A DNA stretch of 53,964 nt from a bacterium (lineage in GTDB: Bacteria; SZUA-79; Acidulodesulfobacterales; Acidulodesulfobacteraceae), in assembly GCA_021789605.1 (NCBI GenBank), contig JAJYJI010000009.1, forward strand, positions 1 to 53,964, written 5' to 3'. A program made the translations under genes and the position numbers. The stretch's first letter is position 1. Every line of letters starts with the position of its first letter. Shown one piece after another: positions 17,474-25,929 of this stretch. The notes under the pieces are model-generated. The model made no database searches, was not told where the DNA came from, and worked only from the letters and a program-made list of their open reading frames with translations.

Positions 17474-17968
17474 TTAACTTTCCGGCGGGTCGCCGCCCGT
17501 ACCGCCGTCCGCCGCTTTTTTCAGCCTGTCGAGATACGACTGCAATACGAAAGCCGAAGCGACGGAGTCTATTTTTTCTTTCCGTTTTTTTCTTTTAATA
17601 TTTTGTTCGATAAGGCTTTTTTGCGCCTGAACGGACGAAAATCTTTCATCGTAAATCGCGACGTCTATTTCGCCGACCCCGCTTTCTTTGGCAGGTTTTA
17701 TAATTTTATCTTCAAGCTCGGCAACAAATTCATTTATTTTAATGGATATTTCGGACTGTCTTCCCTTAAGCCCTATCGGCATTCCGATTACTATCAAACC
17801 TACATTTTCGAGATTTATAATTTCTTTCAGTATAGAGACCGATTCTTTTAAAGAATTATTCTGTATATATTTAAACGGAAAAGCAATAGTCATAGTGTCG
17901 TCGCTTAAAGACAGGCCTATTCTTTTTAAGCCGAAATCTATGCCGAGGGCTTTTTTATTTTTAAGCAT
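17474..17968 (-). CDS. ruvX: YqgF/RuvX putative Holliday junction resolvase
   Basis: This is a 164-residue RNase H-fold protein of the YqgF family. It has the first acidic motif 'GIDFGLKRIGLSLSD', the middle 'IVIGMPIGLKG', 'YDERFSSVQAQ' and the final 'DSVASAFVLQSYLD'. All three expected acidic residues are present. Family members take part in pre-16S rRNA 5'-end processing and possibly junction resolution. The reading frame overlaps the end of bioB by 8 bp, so translation is probably coupled. A Gly-rich tail of about ten residues ends the protein. Confidence 0.92.
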   Translation of the reverse strand: MLKNKKALGIDFGLKRIGLSLSDDTMTIAFPFKYIQNNSLKESVSILKEIINLENVGLIVIGMPIGLKGRQSEISIKINEFVAELEDKIIKPAKESGVGEIDVAIYDERFSSVQAQKSLIEQNIKRKKRKEKIDSVASAFVLQSYLDRLKKAADGGTGGDPPES

Positions 17969-18983
17969 ATTCAGTCTGCGGCGGTTCGGAAATATTCGGT
18001 TCTAATCCCAAATCGCAAATTAACTCTAAGTCTAATTCGGGGTTCCTTCCGTTCGTGAGCAGATAGTTTCCGAGCAGGAGTCCGTTTGCTCCGGCCATAA
18101 GAGCGAGGGGTTGAAGCTGGCGCAGGTTGTGTTCCCTGCCCCCCTGCGCCAGAATGTTTTTTGAAGGGTTGACAAGCCTGAATATTGCAAGAGTTTTGAG
18201 GCATTCCATAGGCGTGAGCGGTTCGGCGTTTTCAAGAGGCGTTCCCTTGATAGGATTTAAAAAATTGACGGGGATATTATCTACGTCAAGTTCTTTTATT
18301 TCTTTTGCCATTTTTATCCTGTCGAGCCGGGATTCGCCCATTCCTATGATTACGCCGGAACATACCTTAAGCCCGGCTTTTTTTGCGGATTTAACCGTTT
18401 CTATGTTATCTGCAAACGAATGGGTAGAGCATATTTTTTGAAAATATCCCCTGCTTGTTTCGATATTATGATGGAATATTTCGAGGCCGCAGCCTTTAAG
18501 AAACAATAAATGTTCGTATTTCATGAGTCCGAGGGATGCGCACGGAGTAATGCCCGCTTCGTTTTTTATCGACCTGACGGCGTCGCCGATTATGCGGAGT
18601 TCGTTTTCGTCGGTTATTGACGTTCCGCTCGTTACTATGGAAAATTCGTTTGCCCCGTTATTTTTTGCGATTTTAGCGGCTTCCACTATCTCGGAAACAG
18701 TCATAAGGGCGTTTACCTTTATTTTTTTTTCTTTTTTGCCCGCGATTGCTGATTGGCCGCAGAATGCGCAGTCTTCCGAACATATTCCGGTTTTTGCGCT
18801 GATAATGGAGCAAAAGTTTACCCTCGTTCCCGTATATTTTTCTTTTAGTGCAAGCGCCAAAGAAAAGAGCTCTATAAGGGATGACCCTGAAAGCCCGTAA
18901 ACCGATAAAAGCATATCGTCCGGTATTTCTAGGCCGGTATAACCGCCGGTTAATTTTGTTATCTTTGAAGCGAGAGAGGACAT
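17961..18983 (-). CDS. bioB: Biotin synthase
   Basis: This is a 340-residue radical SAM enzyme. The cluster motif CSEDCAFC places the radical-SAM cysteines at 68, 72 and 75. Further family motifs include 'HHNIETSRGYF', 'CSGVIIGMGE' and 'NPIKGTPLE' with the conserved downstream 'LAQGGREHN'. It inserts sulfur into dethiobiotin. Biotin genes are split in this window: bioB here, bioC and bioF about 3-5 kb away; bioA and bioD are not seen. Confidence 0.95.
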   Translation of the reverse strand: MSSLASKITKLTGGYTGLEIPDDMLLSVYGLSGSSLIELFSLALALKEKYTGTRVNFCSIISAKTGICSEDCAFCGQSAIAGKKEKKIKVNALMTVSEIVEAAKIAKNNGANEFSIVTSGTSITDENELRIIGDAVRSIKNEAGITPCASLGLMKYEHLLFLKGCGLEIFHHNIETSRGYFQKICSTHSFADNIETVKSAKKAGLKVCSGVIIGMGESRLDRIKMAKEIKELDVDNIPVNFLNPIKGTPLENAEPLTPMECLKTLAIFRLVNPSKNILAQGGREHNLRQLQPLALMAGANGLLLGNYLLTNGRNPELDLELICDLGLEPNISEPPQTEYA

Positions 18984-19120
18984 TTATAGGCAGTATTTTT
19001 ATTTTACGTTTATCGTTAATTATTGAAAGTTATGTATAAAATTTATGCTTCCGCGAATAACCGGTCGTATGACGGTAATTTTTTTATATTCAGCCTTATA
19101 TTATAGCATGAATTAATATA

Positions 19121-19504
19121 TTAAAATATATCGTTTTCCGTATCGTCGTCAAATAGGGAATTATCGGGCGTATTTTTAAACCGGCCGGTTCTTTTCAGTA
19201 TAAATATAAGTTCGTCTATGCTTTTAGATTTGTCTATGGCGTCGAATATCGTTCTGATTTTATTCTGATAATCTAAAATTTTGCTTCTCAAATTTAATAT
19301 TACGGATATGCCTTCGTCGTTAACTTCCAATTCATTTTTAATTTCGGATATAAGCCTGAGGATGCCGGCATTTTTATCGTCTATATAGAATATGTTTTCC
19401 TGCTTTTTGACGGTGATTATTCCTTCGTAAACGAAAAACATTGCGGATTCGCTGTTTAATGCTATTTCGTTGCAAAAACTTGCAAGATTAATAAGGTAAT
19501 CCAT
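19121..19504 (-). CDS. cbpM: CbpM-like chaperone modulator
   Basis: This is a 127-residue protein. The central pattern 'YEGIITVKKQENIFYIDDKNAGILRLISEIKNELEVNDEGISVIL', read in parts, matches the CbpM/MerR-like helical fold: a short beta wing, then a helix ending in an 'L.v...Gi.vIL' turn and a coiled helix. CbpM binds the J-domain of CbpA and blocks its co-chaperone activity. It lies 22 bp downstream of a CbpA-type gene, the standard pairing. A C-terminal extension of about 25 residues is not part of the family. Identification rests on pattern plus context. Confidence 0.7.
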   Translation of the reverse strand: MDYLINLASFCNEIALNSESAMFFVYEGIITVKKQENIFYIDDKNAGILRLISEIKNELEVNDEGISVILNLRSKILDYQNKIRTIFDAIDKSKSIDELIFILKRTGRFKNTPDNSLFDDDTENDIF

Positions 19505-19526
19505 AATAAAACAATGAACCTCTTTT

Positions 19527-20441
19527 TTAAATTCCCTCTGTCGAAAGTTCCGTGAACGTTTTTTTTATTTTATCGGAAATATTTGAAGGAATATCAACCT
19601 GCACCGTAACTATTAGATCGCCTGATTTTTTTCCTGAAACGTCGGTAGCTCCCTTTTTGGGAATGCGAAACTTTGTTCCGTTCTGGGTTCCGGGGGGTAT
19701 CGTCAGCATAAATTTTCCGTCTATCGCCGAAACTTCTACTTTTGCCCCGAGTACGGCCTCGGTTAATTTTATTTTTTTGTTTAAATATATATCGTTTTCT
19801 TTTCTTTCGAATATGCTATCGTTTATGATAGATACGGTAATATATAAATCGCCGTACGAGCCGCCGTTTAATCCCGGCGAACCTTTCCCCGATAGTTTTA
19901 TCCTGCCGCCGTTGGAGATTCCGGCCGGTATTTTTACTTTTATTTTTTCTCCGTTTAAGTTGATGATTCTTTCCGTTCCTTTAACGCTTTCTATAACGGA
20001 TACCTCAAGGGAAGCGCTCATGTCGCTTCCCTTGAGCGGTCCCTGCTTTCTTCCCGACCTGTTAAAAAGGTCGGAGAATATATCCTCGAAATTAAAACCG
20101 GCGCCGGTTCCTCCTCCTCCGTTCGCGTTAAAGTTAAAACCGGAACGCCCCTCTCCCGAATAATCGTAATAATGCTCGTTCTGAGAATAGCCTCCTCCTC
20201 CGCCGGCGTTTTTAAAATTGAAGTAGTTGGTTCCCAATTCGTCGTATTCTTTGCGTTTTTTTTCATCCTTAAGAACGTCGTACGCCTCCTGCAATTCTTT
20301 AAATTTTGCCTCTGCGGTTTTATCGTTGGGATTGACGTCCGGATGATGTTTCCTTGCGAGCTTTCTATACGCCTTTTTTACGGCGTCGGGAGAAGCGTTT
20401 TTATCTACGCCTAATATTTTGTAATAATCTTTGTATTCCAT
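19527..20441 (-). CDS. cbpA: CbpA-type DnaJ co-chaperone (no zinc finger)
   Basis: This is a 304-residue protein. The J-domain (1-70) has the HPD motif at H33-P34-D35. A Gly-rich linker (about 78-110) follows, then the two beta-barrel client-binding domains ('[17 protein letters not shown]', '[19 protein letters not shown]'). The four-repeat zinc finger of canonical DnaJ is absent, which marks it as CbpA-type (DnaJ class II). It would stimulate DnaK and bind misfolded proteins. It is followed by a CbpM-like gene, supporting the CbpA assignment over a generic DnaJ. Confidence 0.9.
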   Translation of the reverse strand: MEYKDYYKILGVDKNASPDAVKKAYRKLARKHHPDVNPNDKTAEAKFKELQEAYDVLKDEKKRKEYDELGTNYFNFKNAGGGGGYSQNEHYYDYSGEGRSGFNFNANGGGGTGAGFNFEDIFSDLFNRSGRKQGPLKGSDMSASLEVSVIESVKGTERIINLNGEKIKVKIPAGISNGGRIKLSGKGSPGLNGGSYGDLYITVSIINDSIFERKENDIYLNKKIKLTEAVLGAKVEVSAIDGKFMLTIPPGTQNGTKFRIPKKGATDVSGKKSGDLIVTVQVDIPSNISDKIKKTFTELSTEGI

Positions 20442-20718
20442 ATATATATATTTATATCAGAAATCGCAAATAATTTCAATACTGCGGCGTTTCTTTTTTA
20501 TGCCGGCATATATAAAAATCGATATGTAAAAATATAGAAATTTTAAAAGTTATTAACAATATGTAAAAAACATATGTAAAAAATATATTGATTTATTTTA
20601 AAAAAATGATATATATATATTAACAAAGTAAAATTAAGAAATCTAATTAATTATTTTAATTATTTTTTTAAACGACATTTAATTTAATTTAATTTTAATT
20701 TAAAGGAGAGAGTTTACA

Positions 20719-21282
20719 ATGAACAAAAAGATGAAATTCGGTTTTTCTATTCTCGGTTTAGCTTTCGGAGTTTCCGCGGCTCTTTCAGGCTGCGCTCCAA
20801 AGGTAACGAAGACGTCATCAAGCGCTTTGCCGCCGGCAAAAACTCCTGCCGCCGCCGCCGCGCCCGCCCCGCAAGCCCAGCCGTCTCAAGTCAAAAAAGA
20901 GCCGTCCTATATGAAAGAATACCCGTGGCTTGCAAATTACGACATTCAGTCTAACTCCAACAACATTCATTTTGCTTTCGACAAGTCTATTCTTACCCGG
21001 GCGGACAAAATGACGCTTAAAAAAGATGCGATTTATCTTAAATATAATCCCGGCGTCGCCATTCAGATTCAAGGCAACTGCGACAGAAGAGGCTCTGAAG
21101 CTTACAACCTTGCGCTTGGATGGAGAAGGGCAAATGCCGCCGAAGCGTTTCTCGAAGACCTTGGCGTAGCTTCAAACAGGCTTAAAACCATAAGCTACGG
21201 AAAAGAAAAACCTTTATGCAAAGCGCATACGGAAGTATGCTACGCAAAAAACAGAAGAGACCACTTTGCCGTCGTAAAATAA
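20719..21282 (+). CDS. pal: Peptidoglycan-associated lipoprotein (Pal/OmpA family)
   Basis: This is a 187-residue lipoprotein. The signal peptide ends in a lipobox 'ALSGC' with lipidated Cys25. A Pro/Ala-rich linker (about 34-62) leads to an OmpA-like domain (about 75-187) with 'IHFAFDKSIL', 'RRGSEAYNLALGWRRANAAEAFL' read in parts, and 'ISYGKEKPLC'. In E. coli Pal the first motif is 'GHADERG'; here it is 'GNCDRRG', so a Cys and Arg replace usual residues. It binds diaminopimelate in peptidoglycan and tethers the outer membrane. A strong ribosome-binding site (AAAGGAGAG) precedes the ATG. No tolB or tolQRA genes are adjacent. Confidence 0.88.
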   Translation: MNKKMKFGFSILGLAFGVSAALSGCAPKVTKTSSSALPPAKTPAAAAAPAPQAQPSQVKKEPSYMKEYPWLANYDIQSNSNNIHFAFDKSILTRADKMTLKKDAIYLKYNPGVAIQIQGNCDRRGSEAYNLALGWRRANAAEAFLEDLGVASNRLKTISYGKEKPLCKAHTEVCYAKNRRDHFAVVK

Positions 21283-21328
21283 ATTTTTATAAAAATATTT
21301 TTGCGGGGGATATTCGCGGTTAAAGTTT

Positions 21329-21365
21329 AACCCCGGACAAATTTAATATTTTGTTCGGGGTTTTT
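21329..21365 (+). terminator. Intrinsic terminator after pal
   Basis: AACCCCGGACAAA (21329-21341) pairs with TTTGTTCGGGGTT (21350-21362), 13 bp with one G-U pair, followed by T residues to 21365. It ends the pal transcript between the convergent pal and bioC genes. Confidence 0.8.
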
Positions 21366-22227
21366 ATTGTTTTTCAAGAGTTAAATATGCGATTTTATAT
21401 GTGCAGAAAACATTGCCTTCTTTGTTTCGGTAATGCTTATCGTAACGAAGAAGCGACTTCCTCAAAGATAAAGCGCCTGTAATTTTTGCGCCGAGCGCGT
21501 TTTTTGCGCCGAGCATGTTTATTCTTTTCAACAGCTTAAAAGAAGTTCCTGCAGTTTCGCTATATTCGAAGATATTAGAACCGTTAATCCTTAAGCCGGT
21601 TTTGTCTATTTTTTCTTTAATGCTCCTTATCTCTGGAAATTTATGAAGTCTTATGCCGGCTTCCGCCCCCCCGCCCATATTTTTAAAATTGTCTTCCAGT
21701 TCTTTTAACGTTCCAGCGATTAAAAAAGATAAAATAATCATTCCGCCGTCTTTTAAGGCGTATTCGCACCCTTCCAAAAAATTATCTGCATTATTTAGCC
21801 AGTGCAGGGTCATATTGGAAAATATTACGTCGAATTTTTTTTCCTTTAACGGCAAATATTCGGCGTCTCCGCAAATTAGATATGCGTTATCGGCAGCAAC
21901 GGCGTCCGGTCCGCCCGTTAATTTTCTTTCTGCCTCCTTAAGAAGTCCCAATGCGAAATCCAATCCGAAATAATCGAAAGGCCTGCCCAGAGCGGCATTT
22001 TTTGCGGTAAAATACCCCTGAGCCGTTCCGCATCCTATATCCAATATATTTATTTTTTTTATAAGGCGGGGACTGTTGCCTGTCGTTCCGCATCCGCCGT
22101 AACAGCGGTCAAAAAATTCTTTTATAGAAAAGGAAATCATTTTAAGGGTAAGATTATGATAAGTAGTAAAATTATCGTAATTTTTTGCTGCGGAAAAATT
22201 TTTTTTGATTATATTTTTATCGAGCAT
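21364..22227 (-). CDS. bioC: Malonyl-ACP O-methyltransferase BioC
   Basis: This is a 287-residue SAM-dependent methyltransferase. SAM motif I reads 'ILDIGCGTAQGY' and the post-motif region 'FDVIFSNMTLHWLNN'. The N-terminal 'KNFSAAKNYDNFTTYH' is the BioC signature. It methylates malonyl-ACP to start pimelate synthesis for biotin. It lies 29 bp downstream of bioF on the same strand, which supports BioC over a generic methyltransferase. Several internal repeats of 'GAKNALGAKI' near 240 are unusual but harmless. Confidence 0.87.
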   Translation of the reverse strand: MLDKNIIKKNFSAAKNYDNFTTYHNLTLKMISFSIKEFFDRCYGGCGTTGNSPRLIKKINILDIGCGTAQGYFTAKNAALGRPFDYFGLDFALGLLKEAERKLTGGPDAVAADNAYLICGDAEYLPLKEKKFDVIFSNMTLHWLNNADNFLEGCEYALKDGGMIILSFLIAGTLKELEDNFKNMGGGAEAGIRLHKFPEIRSIKEKIDKTGLRINGSNIFEYSETAGTSFKLLKRINMLGAKNALGAKITGALSLRKSLLRYDKHYRNKEGNVFCTYKIAYLTLEKQ

Positions 22228-22256
22228 TAGTATTTAAATATTTTACGGTTTATAAA

Positions 22257-23525
22257 TTATGATATGCGCTTTTTTAAAATTATATCCGCTATTTCTTTTA
22301 TGGCGTTTTTAAGAACCGCCGAATCTATTCCGGCATTTATGCCCAGCCTTAGCCTCGCGCTTTTTTTTGGAACGGTGGGATATCTGACGGCCTTAAGGTA
22401 GATGCCGGCGTTTAACAGTTCTTTTTCTATCGATGCGGCAAGATTTTCATCCCCGATTAATATCGGAATTATATGGGTCGAGGAATTTAATATGTTTAAC
22501 CCCGACTGCCTTAAATAGTTTCGCGCGAATTCGGAATTCTCCCTCAGCGTTTTAACTAAACCGGGATTTTCCTTAATGACGCTTAGGGCTTCAAGTCCGG
22601 ATGCCGCCGAAGCCGGAGGTATTCCCGTAGAATAAATAAAAGGCCTGCTAAAGTTAATCAGGTATTCGATAATCGGGCCGTTTGACAGGACGAATGCCCC
22701 GTTTGACGCAAGAGCCTTGCCCATAGTGCCTATTATTGCGTCCGGTCTGGCATCGTGAAAATCCGCGCTGCCCCCGCCTTTTTCCCCTATCGTTCCCGTT
22801 GCATGGGCATCGTCGACGATGCAGAGGGCGTCGTTTCTTTTTGTTATGTTTAAAATGCCTGACAAATCGGGGATGTCGCCGTCCATGCTGAAAACGCCTT
22901 CGGTTATAACAATCTTTATTTTGTTATTTCTATGTTTGTCCAATATATCCGAAAGATTTTTTAAATCGTTATGCTTAAAACTTTTAAATTTTACCCCTGA
23001 CGACAAAACTCCGTCTATTATGGAGGCATGGGAAAGCTCGTCGAACGTTATAAATGTTTTTAACGGGGATAGGCCGGATAACGCCTTAACTATACCGATA
23101 TTAGCCTGATATCCGGACGGATATAAAATACAGTTTTCATAACCGCCTTTAAATTTGCAAAGTTCTTTTTCGAATTTTTCGTGTATGTCGGAATGCCCGC
23201 TTATTAAGAAAGACGACGACGCCGAAGTTCCGTATAAGTTTATAGCTTTCCTAGCGGCCGTTTTTACCCTTTCGTTTTTAGAAAGTCCAAGGTAGTCGTT
23301 TGTTGCAAGATTTACGGTTTCGGTGCTATAATTTAAATCGCGCCCGTTACGTTTCGCAAATAGATTGTTTATGGCCGGAAAAGTTTCGGAACCTTCTGTT
23401 TCGGAGGTATTTTTATTAAAACTTAACCCGGGAATATTCCTATAAAGCCCGAGTTTTTTATTTTCTTCGAGTTTGTTTAAGATTAATTCTATGGCTGAAA
23501 GCATAACTTTATATAATAATAGCAT
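22257..23525 (-). CDS. bioF: 8-amino-7-oxononanoate synthase
   Basis: This is a 422-residue PLP enzyme of the alpha-oxoamine synthase family. It has 'NDYLGLSKNERV', 'FDELSHASIIDG', 'IVDDAHATGTIGEKGGG' and the PLP-lysine motif 'GTMGKALASNGAF' with Lys270. It condenses pimeloyl-ACP with alanine. The N-terminal about 35 residues vary, and the exact start is uncertain: an ATG at codon 8 is an alternative. It is the upstream gene of a bioF-bioC pair. Confidence 0.92.
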   Translation of the reverse strand: MLLLYKVMLSAIELILNKLEENKKLGLYRNIPGLSFNKNTSETEGSETFPAINNLFAKRNGRDLNYSTETVNLATNDYLGLSKNERVKTAARKAINLYGTSASSSFLISGHSDIHEKFEKELCKFKGGYENCILYPSGYQANIGIVKALSGLSPLKTFITFDELSHASIIDGVLSSGVKFKSFKHNDLKNLSDILDKHRNNKIKIVITEGVFSMDGDIPDLSGILNITKRNDALCIVDDAHATGTIGEKGGGSADFHDARPDAIIGTMGKALASNGAFVLSNGPIIEYLINFSRPFIYSTGIPPASAASGLEALSVIKENPGLVKTLRENSEFARNYLRQSGLNILNSSTHIIPILIGDENLAASIEKELLNAGIYLKAVRYPTVPKKSARLRLGINAGIDSAVLKNAIKEIADIILKKRIS

Positions 23526-23593
23526 AATTCATGCAAAAGTTAAATTCTTAAACAATTAAATACTTTTTAAATACTTTAAAAATAAATAAAATT

Positions 23594-24370
23594 ATGGCTA
23601 AAAAAAAATTTGAATTGACGGCGGTAGATATATATCCCCAAGTTATGAATATATACGGAGACAGGGGAAATATTATTTATTTTAAGTACAGATGCGCCCT
23701 TTACGGAATTAGCGTTAAAACATTTGATGTTTCTTTCGGAACGGCGGATGAACCGCCCATAAAAGATGAAGCCGATATATTTTTTATGGGCGGAGGACAG
23801 GATGCCGAACAAGCTTTAATTTACGGCGATTTTATAAAAAATAAGAAAAGCGTATTGGCAGATGCTTTGGAAAATAATAAAATAATGCTGGCAATATGCG
23901 GAAGTTACCAGTTGATGTGCGATTATTATAAAACTTCTTCCGGTAAAATAATCAGGGGAATTTCCTTTTTTAAAGGTTTTACCGAGTCTAAAACGCCGAG
24001 GCTAAAGGGAAATATTGCCGTTAAAGCCGATAATCCCGAAGGCGCAGTTTTAGTGGGTTTTGAAAATCACGGAGGAAGAACTTATCTGGAAAAAGGCCAG
24101 AAAACTATTGGGACGGTGTTGAAAGGCGCCGGAAATAACGGAGAAGATAAATCTGAAGGGGCAAGGACAGGCAACTTTTTCGGCACATATCTGCACGGAA
24201 GCCTGTTGCCTAAAAATTTTGTTTTTTGCGATTATCTCATAGATATTGCCTTAAGAAACAGATACGGCATTTCGTTAGACGGCATAATAAAAATAAACGG
24301 CGTTACGATAAATAACGAATTTGAAATATTGGCAAGAAAGGATATAGCCGAGTTAAAAAAATTCGTTTAA
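23594..24370 (+). CDS. gatD: Lipid II isoglutaminyl synthase glutaminase subunit GatD
   Basis: This is a 258-residue class I glutamine amidotransferase of the CobB/CobQ-like type. The nucleophile is C102 in 'AICGSYQLM' and the catalytic histidine is H201 in 'GTYLHGSLLPKN'. The N-terminal 'YPQVMNIYGDRGN' and 'FMGGGQDAEQ' are characteristic of GatD rather than cobyric acid synthase. It makes ammonia that MurT uses to amidate D-Glu of lipid II. It is divergent from bioF (68 bp) and 4.2 kb before murT, with murI in between. An acidic insertion at about 175-190 is extra. Confidence 0.88.
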   Translation: MAKKKFELTAVDIYPQVMNIYGDRGNIIYFKYRCALYGISVKTFDVSFGTADEPPIKDEADIFFMGGGQDAEQALIYGDFIKNKKSVLADALENNKIMLAICGSYQLMCDYYKTSSGKIIRGISFFKGFTESKTPRLKGNIAVKADNPEGAVLVGFENHGGRTYLEKGQKTIGTVLKGAGNNGEDKSEGARTGNFFGTYLHGSLLPKNFVFCDYLIDIALRNRYGISLDGIIKINGVTINNEFEILARKDIAELKKFV

Positions 24371-24377
24371 AAATATT

Positions 24378-24785
24378 TCAGTTTTTTTTAGCCGCTTCGT
24401 ATCTAACCTTAACGACGGTATAGAGCCCTCCTCGAGATTCGAACCTTGCTTCTATTTCGATGAGTTCCGGCTTGAGTATCTTGCGCAAATCGTTAAGAAT
24501 CCTGTTCGCGGCATGCTCCTGAAGTATCCCTACGTTTCTAAAAGACAGCAGATAGTATTTTAATGATTTCATCTCTACTATTTTTTTTGACGGGACGTAG
24601 GAGATTAAAAGCTCCGCCGCGTCGGGGAGGCCCGTCCATGGACAGACTGCGGTAAATTCTTTCGTTCTTATGGTTACGAGCGTTCCGCTTCCCCGATATT
24701 GAAAATCCAAAGTTTCTAAAATTTCAAAATCGATATTTTCTTCGGATTGAATATCGAATCTTTTATCGGAATATTTGTCTTTCAT
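24378..24785 (-). CDS. queF: NADPH-dependent preQ0 reductase QueF
   Basis: This is a 135-residue, single-domain (unimodular) QueF. The catalytic Cys48 and Asp55 lie in 'EFTAVCPWTGLPD'. The NADPH and substrate motif 'EMKSLKYYLLSFRN' and the 'QEHAANR' region follow. It reduces preQ0 nitrile to preQ1 in queuosine synthesis. It converges on gatD with a 7-bp gap and is divergent from murI. No preQ1 riboswitch is evident in its leader. Confidence 0.94.
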   Translation of the reverse strand: MKDKYSDKRFDIQSEENIDFEILETLDFQYRGSGTLVTIRTKEFTAVCPWTGLPDAAELLISYVPSKKIVEMKSLKYYLLSFRNVGILQEHAANRILNDLRKILKPELIEIEARFESRGGLYTVVKVRYEAAKKN

Positions 24786-24916
24786 CGCGTTTTTTATTTT
24801 TATTTTTATTTTTTTAATTTATAATATTTATATTATCGATTGATTTTATCATAACTTTTAAAGTAATTCCATCTTAAAAATATCTTAAAAATATTAAATT
24901 ATAAATTAAATTATAA

Positions 24917-25768
24917 ATGAAATTTAACAATTCCCCCATAGGAATATTCGATTCCGGCCTTGGAGGATTAACTGTTTTTAAAGAGATAAGGAAGATGCTG
25001 CCCTGCGAAGATTTGATTTATTTCGGCGATACCGCAAGGGTTCCATATGGAAATAAATCTAAAGAAACTATTATAAGATATTCTTCCGAAATTTTTAAAT
25101 TTTTAACGGATAAGGGAGTCAAAATAATTGTGGTCGCATGCAATACGGCGTCAAGTTTAGCCTTGGACGATTTGCGCAGAAATGCAAGCGTTCCGGTATT
25201 CGGCGTTATAGAACCGGGAGCAAAAAAAGCCGTGCGGGCATCGCACGGAAAAAATATCGCGGTTATAGGGACGTCCGCCACGATTAAAAGCAGAGCCTAT
25301 TCAATCGCCATTCATAAAGAAATAGAATCTTTAAACGGCCGCGCCGGCGGCAAGCCAAAGTCAGCTGGCAGTTTCAGAATCGTCGAGAAAGCCTGCCCAC
25401 TTTTTGTTCCTTTAGTCGAAGAAGGTTTGCTGAACGAGGAAATAACCAAAAACGCCATAAATTATTATTTGTCTTCCGTTATAGCCGAAAAGCCTTCATG
25501 CCTTGTTTTAGGATGTACGCACTATCCTATGTTGAAAGATTTAATATTAGACGCGGCAGGCGGCAATATAGAGATAATAGATTCCGGGGTAGAAACCGCG
25601 CGGGCGGTTAGAGATTATTTAAAAGAAAACGGAATGTTAAAAGCCTCAGGGCCAAGCGGCGGCGAACTGTTTTTTGTCAGCGACGATATGGAAAAATTTA
25701 AGGAACTGGGCGAGAAGTTTTTGGACAGGGCGATAAAAAACGTAAGTCTGGCGGAAATCGCGAAATAG
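24917..25768 (+). CDS. murI: Glutamate racemase
   Basis: This is a 283-residue MurI. The two catalytic cysteines are C75 in 'VACNTASSLAL' and C200 in 'LGCTHYPML'. The N-terminal 'GIFDSGLGGLTV' and 'GDTARVPYGNKS' are family signatures. It makes D-glutamate for peptidoglycan. It sits between gatD and murT, whose products amidate that D-Glu, so the three form a functional neighbourhood even though not contiguous. Confidence 0.95.
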   Translation: MKFNNSPIGIFDSGLGGLTVFKEIRKMLPCEDLIYFGDTARVPYGNKSKETIIRYSSEIFKFLTDKGVKIIVVACNTASSLALDDLRRNASVPVFGVIEPGAKKAVRASHGKNIAVIGTSATIKSRAYSIAIHKEIESLNGRAGGKPKSAGSFRIVEKACPLFVPLVEEGLLNEEITKNAINYYLSSVIAEKPSCLVLGCTHYPMLKDLILDAAGGNIEIIDSGVETARAVRDYLKENGMLKASGPSGGELFFVSDDMEKFKELGEKFLDRAIKNVSLAEIAK

Positions 25769-25851
25769 TTCAGCGCAGGTTTAATATTAGCCTTAAATCG
25801 CCGTTACGGGCAATAAAATTGTTTTAACGCATAAAATAGTAAATACCGGAG

Positions 25852-25885
25852 AGCCGCCTGAATGCCGGCGGCTTTAAAACCGCCG
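25852..25885 (+). promoter_or_regulatory. Alternative hairpins in the murI-metH gap
   Basis: AGCCGCC (25852-25858) can pair with GGCGGCT (25867-25873), and CGGCGG (25866-25871) can instead pair with CCGCCG (25880-25885). The two stems share the middle strand and exclude each other, as in attenuators. Neither is followed by a U-run, so a terminator role is uncertain. It could simply be the murI 3' end. No SAM or cobalamin riboswitch core is visible. Confidence 0.4.
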
Positions 25886-25929
25886 AAAAATAAATTTCTG
25901 ACGGCTATTTAAGGCATAACCATAATCTT

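Noticed and set aside
25769-25929. SAM or cobalamin riboswitch upstream of metH
   Set aside because: No conserved core of either class is visible; only the competing hairpins.
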